Program-made: the position numbers and the translations under genes
Source: CAYMTN01 sp964393335
Lineage (GTDB): Bacteria > Chloroflexota > Anaerolineae > Aggregatilineales > Aggregatilineaceae
Assembly (NCBI GenBank): GCA_964393335.1
Contig: CAYMTN010000218.1
Location: 1-9,159 of the forward strand
Direction: 5' to 3'
DNA: 9,159 bases
Notes under the pieces: model-generated
Told to the model about the DNA's origin: nothing
Seen by the model: only the letters and a program-made list of their open reading frames with translations
Database searches by the model: none
Part shown: positions 1 to 6,072 of the stretch, one piece after another
How positions within the stretch are numbered: position 1 is the first letter of the stretch
Layout of the letters: each line of letters opens with the position of its first letter

Positions 1-10
1 GAACTTTCAC
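1..10 (-). CDS. Start of a truncated gene running off the left edge
   Basis: Only three codons (Met-Lys-Val, from GTG-AAA-GTT) are inside the window, so no function can be given. The start is supported by a strong Shine-Dalgarno, AAAGGAGG, at positions 26-19 on the minus strand, eight bases before the GTG. An ATG lies directly next to the Shine-Dalgarno (18-16) but is followed two codons later by TGA, so it cannot be the start. A near-consensus promoter at 94-65 points at this gene, suggesting it has its own transcript even though it follows the small membrane protein on the same strand. Confidence 0.5.
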
Positions 11-18
11 CGGGCCAT

Positions 19-26
19 CCTCCTTT
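19..26 (-). promoter_or_regulatory. Ribosome binding site deciding the GTG start at position 10
   Basis: AAAGGAGG on the minus strand is an almost full anti-16S match. It lies eight bases upstream of GTG. The overlapping ATG at 18-16 has no spacing and hits a stop at once, so this site selects the GTG. Confidence 0.55.
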
Positions 27-64
27 CTGAAGAGTCTAATGATGATTTCAATTAAGCCGGGCAC

Positions 65-94
65 AGTATACGCGATTCTGCCTGCGCTTGTCAA
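65..94 (-). promoter_or_regulatory. Near-consensus sigma-70 type promoter
   Basis: On the minus strand, TTGACA (94-89, a perfect -35 box) is followed after 18 bases by TATACT (70-65, five of six matches to the -10 box). It lies about 55 bases upstream of the GTG at position 10. The -35 box contains the TGA stop codon (93-91) of the preceding small membrane protein gene, so gene end and promoter overlap. This is the best promoter match in the window. Confidence 0.7.
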
Positions 95-447
95 CGGTGA
101 GTGACTGAGTCGTCTGCTGGCGGGCTGCCGTCTGCGCCGCCGGGGTCGCCCAGCGAGTCGGCGGCGGGCGGCGTGTGGCGGTGGACCAGGGCGTCCAGCG
201 CCCGGTCGCGCACGGCATTACGCCACGCCAGCAGCGCGAATACGACAGCCAGCGTCCCGCCGACCAGGACGAACGGCAGCGGGCTGCGATCCAGGTTGGG
301 GGTCGCGCGCTCGCCGTCAAATGCCATCGAGAGTTCGTCGGTTTCGTCGTATACCTCATCGATCCGGACCACAAGCCGCCAGGCCAGGACGGAGAGCACG
401 ACCGTCACCGCTGCCAACAGCGCGAAGATGTTCCGCCGCCGTTTCAT
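91..447 (-). CDS. Small two-helix membrane protein, unknown function
   Basis: The predicted protein has 118 residues and I do not recognise a family. The start is the ATG at 447-445, preceded by AAGGA (459-455) at normal spacing; the open frame extends further upstream to 741 but that part runs into the divergent sqdB gene and lacks membrane-protein character. A basic MKRRR start is followed by a hydrophobic helix at about residues 7-27. An acidic linker (about 28-55, rich in D and E) leads to a second helix at about 57-75, and then a polar tail rich in P, A, G and D to the end. The positive N-terminus suggests it is inside, which places the acidic linker outside and the tail back in the cytoplasm. 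A TATACT -10-like box at 503-498 lies upstream, without a convincing -35 box. It is divergent from sqdB; no functional link can be shown. Confidence 0.7.
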   Translation of the reverse strand: MKRRRNIFALLAAVTVVLSVLAWRLVVRIDEVYDETDELSMAFDGERATPNLDRSPLPFVLVGGTLAVVFALLAWRNAVRDRALDALVHRHTPPAADSLGDPGGADGSPPADDSVTHR

Positions 448-556
448 AGGATAGTCCTTGCACTGTGTATGGATGGGCCTGACGCCCGGTTTCCTCCAGT
501 ATATACCGATTCGCGCGCACCCCCGTCGCCGGACTCGCTGCCTGCCGGTTACACGG

Positions 557-562
557 TATAAT
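557..562 (+). promoter_or_regulatory. Possible -10 box upstream of sqdB
   Basis: TATAAT matches the -10 consensus exactly and lies about 127 bases before the sqdB start in the divergent intergenic region. No good -35 box is present at 16-18 bases upstream, so this is only a candidate. Confidence 0.3.
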
Positions 563-670
563 CGGGCGTTGTAACTTTGGCCGCGACTGTGTGTTATCAC
601 ATGAGGGGCCGGTTGCCGGATGAGTGAAACGGGGCGGGATCGCCGTGCGCGGGAGCCGCTGCGTCTTGTT

Positions 671-679
671 GAGGAGAGA
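671..679 (+). promoter_or_regulatory. Ribosome binding site selecting the sqdB start at 689
   Basis: GAGGAGAGA lies nine bases before ATG 689. It favours this start over the upstream in-frame ATG at 620, which has no comparable site. Confidence 0.6.
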
Positions 680-688
680 AACTGGACC

Positions 689-1891
689 ATGCGTATATTA
701 GTTCTGGGGGGGGATGGATACCTGGGGTGGGCCACCGCCATGTATTTCAGCCAACGCGGTCATACCGTCGCGGTGGTCGATAATTTCACGCGCCGCCTGA
801 TGCATGCCGAACGCGGCACCGAAAGCCTGACGCCGATCCAATCGCTGCACACGCGCGTGTCGGCCTGGCACGAAGTCACCGGCAAAGAGATCGAGGTGTT
901 CATCGGCGATATCAAAGACTGGCATTTTATCAGCCGCGTGATCCGTGATTTTAAGCCCGAAACCATTATTCATTACGGCGAGATTCCCAGCGCACCCTAT
1001 TCGATGATCGACGTGCATCACGCGGTGCGTGTCCACGAAAACAACGTCAACGGCACGCTCAACGTGCTGTGGGCCATGCACGAATCTGCGCCGGACGCGC
1101 ACCTGATCAAGCTGGGCACGATGGGCGAGTACGGCACGCCGAATATCGACATTCCCGAAGGCTACTTCGAGGTGGACTATCGCGGGCGCAAAGACGTGCT
1201 GCCGTTTCCCAAGCAGCCCGGTTCGTTTTATCACCTGACCAAAGTCCACGACAGCAACAACATCATGTTCGCCTGCAAAATCTGGGGGCTGCGTGCCACC
1301 GACTTGAATCAGGGCGTGGTGTACGGCATCGAAACCACCGAATCGAATCTCGATGATCGCCTGCTGACGCGCTTCGATTACGACGAATCGTTCGGTACGG
1401 CGCTCAACCGGTTTTGCGTGCAGGCTGTGGCGGGTATTCCGCTCACGCTGTTTGGCAAGGGCCAGCAGACGCGCGGCTACCTCAACATCCTGGACACGCT
1501 GCAATGTGTCGAGCTGACGGCGCAGCATCCCGCGCCGCCGGGGCGGATGCGCGTGTTTAACCAGTGGGTCGAGCGTTTCTCGGTCATGGACCTGGCGCAT
1601 CACGTCAAAAAGGCGGCGCAGAGCGTCGGCATCGACGTGAAGATCGCGCATTATCGCAACCCGCGCGTCGAAGCCGAGGAACATTACTACAATCCCGACC
1701 ACAATGAGCTGTACGACCTCGGCCTGAAGCCGCACCTGCTCGACGATACGCTGGTCGAGAGCGTGGTCCGGCGCGTGGTGCAGTACCAGGACCGCATCAT
1801 CAAACACTCGATTGTGCCGCGCATCTACTGGAAGCGCGGCGGCACCGACGAATACGTCGAGATCACCGGGTTTGAGGACAACAACGGGTAA
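689..1891 (+). CDS. sqdB: UDP-sulfoquinovose synthase (SqdB/SQD1 family)
   Basis: The 400-residue protein is an extended short-chain dehydrogenase/reductase that, in its family, converts UDP-glucose and sulfite to UDP-sulfoquinovose, the head-group donor for the sulfolipid SQDG; it acts in the cytoplasm with bound NAD. The N-terminal dinucleotide motif GGDGYLGWA is at residues 7-15. Typical SQD1 signatures follow: RRL..E.GTESLTPI (35-50), SAPYSMID (101-108), KLGTMGEYGTPNIDI (141-155), YHLTKVHDS (181-189), DLNQGVVYG (205-213), FGTALNRFCVQA (235-246) and NPRVEAEEHYYN (324-335). The catalytic set T144, E147, Y181 and K185 is present, one residue off the Arabidopsis SQD1 numbering. I chose ATG 689 because GAGGAGAGA (671-679) precedes it and the family begins MR(I/V)xVxGGDGY; an in-frame ATG at 620 would add 23 unrelated residues. 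No sulfolipid glycosyltransferase (SqdX/SqdD) is in the window. Confidence 0.95.
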   Translation: MRILVLGGDGYLGWATAMYFSQRGHTVAVVDNFTRRLMHAERGTESLTPIQSLHTRVSAWHEVTGKEIEVFIGDIKDWHFISRVIRDFKPETIIHYGEIPSAPYSMIDVHHAVRVHENNVNGTLNVLWAMHESAPDAHLIKLGTMGEYGTPNIDIPEGYFEVDYRGRKDVLPFPKQPGSFYHLTKVHDSNNIMFACKIWGLRATDLNQGVVYGIETTESNLDDRLLTRFDYDESFGTALNRFCVQAVAGIPLTLFGKGQQTRGYLNILDTLQCVELTAQHPAPPGRMRVFNQWVERFSVMDLAHHVKKAAQSVGIDVKIAHYRNPRVEAEEHYYNPDHNELYDLGLKPHLLDDTLVESVVRRVVQYQDRIIKHSIVPRIYWKRGGTDEYVEITGFEDNNG

Positions 1892-1922
1892 ACCGCCAGG
1901 TGTGGCAATCACTTGAGATCAA

Positions 1923-1954
1923 ACGAGCCAGCCCGGTTCATGCGGCTGGCTCGT
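1923..1954. terminator. Hairpin between convergent genes, possible bidirectional terminator
   Basis: ACGAGCCAGCC (1923-1933) and GGCTGGCTCGT (1944-1954) form a perfect 11-bp stem with a 10-base loop. It lies between the stop of sqdB (1891) and the stop of the convergent minus-strand gene (1977). No long T run follows on either side (only TTT on the minus strand), so it is a weak intrinsic terminator by textbook rules, but its stem and its place between converging genes fit that role. Confidence 0.6.
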
Positions 1955-1976
1955 GCTGTTGGTCGTCCGGGTGATC

Positions 1977-3185
1977 TCACACGCCGGATGGATCCTCGGC
2001 ATCCGCAGCGGGCCGGGTATCTTGTTCGTCGCCGGTCTGTTTGGCGGGCGTAACGTCCTGGGACACCGCCGCGTATTTGGTTTCGTGCGGGGCCTCGACG
2101 GGGCTGTCGCCCGCTGCCGGGACGGCGCTGGCGGGGGGCAACTGCCACGTTTCCGCCTGGATCGCCAGCCCTGCCGCTTCCAGCGCCTGTTTGACCTGCT
2201 CGGAAGCGGGGTCCAGGTCGTTGAGGATGCTGTAGGGGAATTCGTGAGCGGCAATGTGTGTTGCCAGCCGGTCCAGGATCAGGTTGAAGTCGGTGGCGCG
2301 GATGCGGTCCAGAGGCACGCCCGCGTTTGTCATGGCTTCGCGCAGCGCGGTCGGGTCCTGCCCGTGCAGCGCCGACACAAACAGCAGGCACGGCCCGATA
2401 CGTTCCGCGTGACTCAGGACGCGGGTGGTCGTGGGGCCGGTCGTGGCGGCGATAATCTCGGCCAGGTAATACTCGCCGCCTTGCCGCACGCGCGTGTGCT
2501 CCAGTTGGTTGCTGAGCTGGACGAGCGTCATCATCAGGTGCAGCAGTGTTTGCAGCGCGTCCCGGTCGCCCTGGCCGATAGCCGCCGCGCTTTTGATCGC
2601 CTGTTTCGCCAGGTCGGCGGCGACGCCGGCGGCCCAGGGCGTGAAGCGTTCCGCGCGTCGGTTTTTCCCTTTTTGGGCCGCATAACGCCAATCCAGCAGG
2701 CCGGTGACGGTCGAGAGCACGTCCACGATACCCGCGCCGCGCCGCGCATCCGGCGCAGCCTGGATGACGTCCCAATCGACGATCACCTCGGCGGCGGGGC
2801 CGGTTTCTTTGCCCTGGCGGATGGTGCGCCTGTCTTCCTGAACCTCCACCACCGCTGCCGGTTGCAGCATCCGGGTGCTGTCAAGCGCCGTCGGGATGAT
2901 CACCAGCGGGATGTTATTGCGCGCCGCCACGTATTTCCCGGCCTCGACCGGCGCGCCGCCGCCCACCGCGTAGACGACCTTGACCTGGCCCGGCAGGTTT
3001 TCCGCGAGATAGTCGAACAACTCGCGGCTGTAGCGGGCCGGTTCAGCCTGAATCATCACCGGCAGGTTGATATGCGGACTCAGCACTGCCCACACGTCAT
3101 CCGTCGTGAGCAGCGCCGTTGGTCGTGTCTCTACAATCGAGTTTAATTCCCGGAACGTGATCCGGGGCAAGGGCCACACCGCCAT
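1977..3185 (-). CDS. Glycerol-1-phosphate dehydrogenase/dehydroquinate synthase-fold protein (iron-alcohol-dehydrogenase superfamily), divergent
   Basis: The protein has 402 residues. The N-terminal half carries the superfamily NAD-binding pattern: YAVGGGAPVEAGKYVAARNNIPLVIIPT (about 72-99), with GGG at 75-77 and K84. Next come VIVDWDVI (134-141), GIVDVLSTVTGLLDWRYA (152-169) and, further on, SHAERIG (258-264). This resembles EgsA/AraM-type glycerol-1-phosphate dehydrogenases, which reduce dihydroxyacetone phosphate with NAD(P)H. Of the three usual metal ligands, D155 and H259 can be aligned, but the EHxxxH-like segment reads GGEYYLAE (236-243), so the middle histidine seems lost; the GGGxxxD aspartate is E81. 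The last roughly 50 residues are a P/A/D/E-rich, probably disordered tail. AGGGAGA (3199-3193) precedes ATG 3185. It is convergent with sqdB and divergent from the transporter. The family is likely; the substrate is not, and loss of activity is possible. Confidence 0.75.
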   Translation of the reverse strand: MAVWPLPRITFRELNSIVETRPTALLTTDDVWAVLSPHINLPVMIQAEPARYSRELFDYLAENLPGQVKVVYAVGGGAPVEAGKYVAARNNIPLVIIPTALDSTRMLQPAAVVEVQEDRRTIRQGKETGPAAEVIVDWDVIQAAPDARRGAGIVDVLSTVTGLLDWRYAAQKGKNRRAERFTPWAAGVAADLAKQAIKSAAAIGQGDRDALQTLLHLMMTLVQLSNQLEHTRVRQGGEYYLAEIIAATTGPTTTRVLSHAERIGPCLLFVSALHGQDPTALREAMTNAGVPLDRIRATDFNLILDRLATHIAAHEFPYSILNDLDPASEQVKQALEAAGLAIQAETWQLPPASAVPAAGDSPVEAPHETKYAAVSQDVTPAKQTGDEQDTRPAADAEDPSGV

Positions 3186-3241
3186 ACCGGATTCTCCCTG
3201 TGACTTTTGGGATACAGTTTGTTTTCGGCTTACCTATAGTA

Positions 3242-3270
3242 AGTATATGCAGATTTCGCGCCAGGGCCAA
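3242..3270 (-). promoter_or_regulatory. Promoter for the minus-strand dehydrogenase-like gene
   Basis: On the minus strand TTGGCC (3270-3265, four of six) and TATACT (3247-3242, five of six) are spaced by 17 bases. The -10 box is 56 bases upstream of the ATG at 3185. Confidence 0.55.
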
Positions 3271-3305
3271 TGCTCGCCGTCAGGGTAATCGCGTCAAAAC
3301 CTGAT

Positions 3306-3350
3306 TGGGGCTTTGCCCCACGCCCCACAAGCCTTTTGAGAAAAGGCTTG
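3306..3350. repeat. Two tandem hairpins in the intergenic region
   Basis: TGGGGC (3306-3311) pairs with GCCCCA (3315-3320) around a TTT loop. CAAGCCTTTT (3328-3337) pairs perfectly with AAAAGGCTTG (3341-3350) around a GAG loop. The bases between them (CGCCCCA) can also pair with the first arm. The arrangement looks like a compact palindromic intergenic repeat unit rather than a terminator, because no gene ends here on either strand. Confidence 0.55.
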
Positions 3351-3405
3351 ACCGAAAACTATCCTGTGCGGCGGGCGTGGCGAGCGGCACACGACGGGCA
3401 TACCC

Positions 3406-3552
3406 ACCCTGAATCTGGGCGTAGGATCGAATCAGTCGAACGATGATCTGACCACACAGAGGCCACAGAAAAAAGCATTTCTCTGTGTTCTCCGTGTCCT
3501 CAGTGGTGAAAGAAGTTGGGACGTTGTTAGAATGGGGCAACCCTGAATCTGG
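3406..3552. repeat. 13-base direct repeat flanking the interspersed element
   Basis: ACCCTGAATCTGG occurs at 3406-3418 and again at 3540-3552, with 121 bases between the copies. Similarity continues loosely beyond the right ends (GCGTAGGATCGA and TCGCAGCGATGG). The segment between the copies contains the inverted-repeat element at 3451-3512. The spacing may reflect an insertion with target duplication, or a small tandem-duplicated unit. Confidence 0.45.
3451..3512. repeat. Interspersed CACAGAGG-type imperfect inverted repeat
   Basis: The left arm ACCACACAGAGGCCACAGA (3451-3469) and the right arm at 3482-3507, which on the minus strand reads ACCACTGAGGACACGG followed by AGAACACAGA, form an imperfect inverted repeat around an A/T-rich centre (AAAAAAGCATTTC). 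The motif 'ACCACnGAGGACACGGAGAACACAGAG' is one I recognise from scattered intergenic repeats in several bacterial phyla, where it is often mis-translated as a small protein. Recognition is from memory, not from a search. Confidence 0.6.
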
Positions 3553-3564
3553 TCGCAGCGATGG

Positions 3565-3593
3565 TTTTCGCTTTTGCCAACCCCCGTTATAAT
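3565..3593 (+). promoter_or_regulatory. Promoter for the ABC transporter permease genes
   Basis: TATAAT (3588-3593) is a perfect -10 box, 42 bases before the ATG at 3636. Seventeen bases upstream is TTTTCG (3565-3570), which matches the -35 consensus at only three positions. The -10 box carries most of the case. Confidence 0.5.
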
Positions 3594-3635
3594 CACCTCA
3601 CAAATTTTTTGAATGGGTGCTGATGAAGGATTTTT

Positions 3636-4811
3636 ATGGCAACCACACACACACAAACCCCATCTGCCGCACCACCTCAGCGAACTTCTATCTTCCAGGC
3701 GCAACTCTGGATGGGCCTGCAAGGGCTGCTGATCCCGCTGTTGTCGGTGATCACCGCCGTGCTGGTCGGCTCGATCTTGATCTTGCTGAACGGGCGCGAT
3801 CCGATCACGGCTTTCGAAGGGCTGTTTGAAGGCGCGTTTTTAGAGCCGCGCGGGCTGCTGGCGACCTTTCGAAACATGACGCCGCTGGTGCTCTCCGGGC
3901 TGGCGGTGGCATTCGCGTTCAAAAGCGGCCTGTTCAACATCGGCGTGCAGGGCCAGTTGATCATGGGGTCGGTGGTCGCCGCCTGGATCGGTTTTTCGGT
4001 CAAGGGACTGCCGCCGCTGCTGCATATCTCGCTGGCGATCCTGGCCTCGATGGTGGCCGGTGGGCTGTGGGCGGCTATCGCCGGGGCGCTCAAGGCGTAT
4101 GCTGACGCGCACGAGGTGATCACGACGATTATGCTCAACTACATCGCCGCATCGTTTGCCGGGTGGTTGATCTCGACGGGCAGCGACGGCTCGAAGCCGG
4201 GTCCGCTCGCCAGCCCGGAAGCCGTGAAAGACGCTATCGCGAAGACTCCGGAAATTCTGCCCAGCGCCCGGCTGCCGGTCGTGTATGCCGTGCCGCCGAA
4301 CTTCGACCTGCACGCCGGCATTTTCATCGCGATCATCGCTTCGATTGTGATCATGTTTCTGCTGTACCGCACGACATTCGGCTTTCAACTGCGCATGACG
4401 GGTTTCAGCCCCAGCGCCGCCGAATACGCCGGGGTGAACGTCAAGCTGATCACGATCCTGACGATGTTTGTCGCGGGCTGCCTGGCCGGGCTGGCGGGCG
4501 GAATCCAGACGCTCGGCGTGAATCACGGCTATGAGGGCAACCAGAGTCTCGGCCTGGGGTTTGACGGCATCACCGTCGCGTTCCTGGCCGGTAACAACCC
4601 GATCGGCGTGAATTTTTCGGCGTTTTTGTTTGGCGCGATGGACGCCGGTACGACCCGCATGGCGCTGACGGCCAACGTCGCCAAAGAACTGATCCAGGTG
4701 ATCCAGGCGCTGATCTTGATGTTTGTCGCGGCGGACCAGATCATCCGGCGGTTGTACCGCATCCGCGCGGCTGCGCCCGGCGCGCGGCTGACCATCAGCG
4801 GCAAGGACTAG
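3636..4811 (+). CDS. ABC transporter permease, nucleoside/sugar type (NupB/YufP-like)
   Basis: This 391-residue inner-membrane protein belongs to the BPD_transp_2 (RbsC/LivH-like) permease family, closest in pattern to the nucleoside permease YufP/NupB. After a polar, Pro/Thr-rich N-terminus (1-25) come about nine hydrophobic segments, near 30-51, 83-97, 104-121, 128-150, 162-179, 227-244, 271-290, 310-335 and 350-368. The family motif FKSGLFNIGVQGQLIMG is at 95-111. The cytoplasmic ATPase-coupling loop RTTFGFQLRMTGFSPSAAEYAGVN is at about 245-268, and LGLGFDGITVAFLAGNNPIG is at about 305-324. AAGGA (3626-3630) lies five bases before ATG 3636. The second permease begins 16 bases after the stop, so the two are one operon. 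The family transports nucleosides or related small molecules; the substrate here cannot be read from sequence. Confidence 0.92.
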   Translation: MATTHTQTPSAAPPQRTSIFQAQLWMGLQGLLIPLLSVITAVLVGSILILLNGRDPITAFEGLFEGAFLEPRGLLATFRNMTPLVLSGLAVAFAFKSGLFNIGVQGQLIMGSVVAAWIGFSVKGLPPLLHISLAILASMVAGGLWAAIAGALKAYADAHEVITTIMLNYIAASFAGWLISTGSDGSKPGPLASPEAVKDAIAKTPEILPSARLPVVYAVPPNFDLHAGIFIAIIASIVIMFLLYRTTFGFQLRMTGFSPSAAEYAGVNVKLITILTMFVAGCLAGLAGGIQTLGVNHGYEGNQSLGLGFDGITVAFLAGNNPIGVNFSAFLFGAMDAGTTRMALTANVAKELIQVIQALILMFVAADQIIRRLYRIRAAAPGARLTISGKD

Positions 4812-4827
4812 GGGGGCACACGGACTC

Positions 4828-5832
4828 ATGGGCGACACAGAACTAGGGCTTGCCATTATCGCCACGATCAACTTTACGATCCGCTATTCGGTGCCGATCA
4901 CGCTCGGTGCGTTGAGCGGCATTCTGTGCGAGCGGTCGGGCATCGTCAACATCGGCATCGAAGGCATGATGTTGATGGCGGCGTTCACCGGCTTCATGAC
5001 CAACGTGTACCTGAGCGAGCCGCAGATTTCGTCGGGGCTGCAACATGCGCCGGTCCGCCTGAGTCTGGCGCTGCTGGTGGCGCTGCTGACCGGCGGCGCG
5101 CTCGGTTTGCTGCACGCGTTGTTATCCATCCAGTACAAGGTCGATCAGATCGTCAGCGGCACGGTGATTAACATCCTGGCGCTGGGCCTGACCGGTTATT
5201 TCTACAAGCTGAACGCGCCCACGCTGGGCAAGCTGCCAAACGTGATCGACAACCCGTTCACGCAAGGTGGGTCGTGGAAACTGTCGCTGGCGGATAATTT
5301 TACGTTTTACCTGCCGTATGACATCGGGCGTGTCTTGTTCGACAAAGACCTGATCACGTACCTGACGCTGATCCTGGTGTTTGTCATCGGGTGGGCGTTG
5401 TTTCACACGACCTGGGGCCTGCGGACCCGCTCGGTGGGCGAGAATCCGCGCGCCGCCGATACGCTCGGCATCAACGTCTACCGCCTGCAATATACGAACC
5501 TGTTCGTGGGCGGGATGTTAGCCGGGCTGGGCGGTGGTTTTTTGACGCTGGCCGCCGTCGGGCTGTTTGAGCAGGGTATGACGACCGGGCGCGGATTCAT
5601 CGCGCTGGCCGTGATGATCTTCGGCAACTGGCGGCCTTCGGGCGCGCTCAAAGGGGCGCTGCTGTTTGGGTTCGCCATTGCGCTGCAAGGCCAGCTCCAG
5701 CAGTTCGGGATCAACTTCCCGCATCAATTGGTGGGCATGCTGCCGTACATTTTGACGATTGTCGTGCTGGCCGGGTTTGTCGGGCGGGCGCAGCCTCCCG
5801 CGCATGTGGGCCGGGCGTACGAGCAGGAGTGA
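4828..5832 (+). CDS. ABC transporter permease, nucleoside/sugar type (NupC/YufQ-like)
   Basis: This 334-residue protein is the partner BPD_transp_2 permease, forming the channel as a heterodimer with the preceding gene product. The family motif CERSGIVNIGIEGMMLM is at 34-50. The ATPase-coupling loop TTWGLRTRSVGENPRAAD is at 194-211, and GRGFIALAVMIFGNWRP is at 254-270. There are about eight to nine hydrophobic segments (near 8-32, 41-60, 77-101, 106-126, 174-192, 222-245, 256-267, 273-290 and 302-318). AGGGGGG (4810-4816) is the likely ribosome binding site, at 11 bases. The permease order (YufP-like then YufQ-like) matches the classical nucleoside transporter operon, but here the ATPase gene follows the permeases instead of preceding them. 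A 240-base gap separates it from the ATPase gene. Confidence 0.92.
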   Translation: MGDTELGLAIIATINFTIRYSVPITLGALSGILCERSGIVNIGIEGMMLMAAFTGFMTNVYLSEPQISSGLQHAPVRLSLALLVALLTGGALGLLHALLSIQYKVDQIVSGTVINILALGLTGYFYKLNAPTLGKLPNVIDNPFTQGGSWKLSLADNFTFYLPYDIGRVLFDKDLITYLTLILVFVIGWALFHTTWGLRTRSVGENPRAADTLGINVYRLQYTNLFVGGMLAGLGGGFLTLAAVGLFEQGMTTGRGFIALAVMIFGNWRPSGALKGALLFGFAIALQGQLQQFGINFPHQLVGMLPYILTIVVLAGFVGRAQPPAHVGRAYEQE

Positions 5833-5833
5833 G

Positions 5834-5858
5834 ATGGTGGTTGGTGGTTGGTTATTGG
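5834..5858. repeat. TGGT-rich short repeat after the second permease gene
   Basis: Immediately after the stop codon the sequence repeats GGTGGTTGG and GGTTATTGG units. The same sort of low-complexity TTGGTTATTGG tract is seen in other bacterial intergenic regions, but with only one copy here the assignment is weak. Confidence 0.3.
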
Positions 5859-5967
5859 TAAGAACGGCAGGGGCGCTGTTTGTGCTCTCAACCATACGGA
5901 GCCAGTGACGCTCGACGCATCGACCTACCGGCAGCTTTGCGTTGATGTGAGTGATGTCAAGCGGATG

Positions 5968-5997
5968 TTGACCGGCCTGATTCAAAAACTTGATACT
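5968..5997 (+). promoter_or_regulatory. Candidate internal promoter for the ATPase gene
   Basis: TTGACC (5968-5973, five of six) is followed after 18 bases by GATACT (5992-5997, four of six), 75 bases before the ATPase ATG at 6073. Together with the 240-base gap after the permeases, this suggests the ATPase may be transcribed separately, or also separately. Confidence 0.35.
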
Positions 5998-6003
5998 GAA
6001 AAC

Positions 6004-6025
6004 GGTTAACGGAGAACCGGTAACC
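6004..6025. repeat. Imperfect inverted repeat upstream of the ATPase gene
   Basis: GGTTAACGG (6004-6012) and CCGGTAACC (6017-6025) pair at eight of nine positions around AGAA. The site lies just downstream of the candidate promoter and about 48 bases before the start codon. It could be an operator or a leader hairpin. Nothing further identifies it. Confidence 0.4.
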
Positions 6026-6072
6026 ACCTGACTGTATTTGGGACGTTGAGTAAATGAACCGGACAGACTTTC

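Larger units (their letters stand above)
3186..3635. other. Gene-free intergenic region between divergent genes
   Basis: No credible gene is seen in these 450 bases. They hold the promoter of the minus-strand gene (3242-3270), two adjacent hairpins (3306-3350), an interspersed repeat (3451-3512) flanked by a 13-base direct repeat, and a -10 box for the transporter locus (3588-3593). An open frame on the minus strand (3540-3280) translates part of the repeat as TTEDTENTEK, a reading typical of this kind of repeat rather than of a protein. Confidence 0.7.

Noticed and set aside
590..601. TGTGTTATCACA palindrome upstream of sqdB, like a CRP half-site pair
   Set aside because: The spacing (four bases) is wrong for a CRP/FNR site and the arms are only four bases.
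620..688. Upstream ATG extending sqdB by 23 residues
   Set aside because: No ribosome binding site, and the extra residues do not belong to the family, which begins at the MRILVLGGDGY sequence.
448..741. N-terminal extension of the small membrane protein to position 741
   Set aside because: It would overlap the divergent sqdB start, and the translation is Arg-rich with no helix; the ATG at 447 has its own Shine-Dalgarno.
698..1912. Long minus-strand open frame (404 codons) opposite sqdB
   Set aside because: It is antisense to a gene with unmistakable SQD1 motifs, and its translation is rich in R, H, V and D with no domain pattern, as expected from GC-rich mirror frames.
1953..3146. Long plus-strand open frame (397 codons) opposite the dehydrogenase-like gene
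   Set aside because: The minus-strand reading has the GGG nucleotide-binding motif and a good ribosome binding site; the plus-strand reading is Arg/His/Gly-rich without recognisable motifs.
3280..3540. Small minus-strand open frame containing TTEDTENTEK
   Set aside because: The peptide is a translation of the interspersed repeat, a known source of false small proteins, and there is no coding signal around it.
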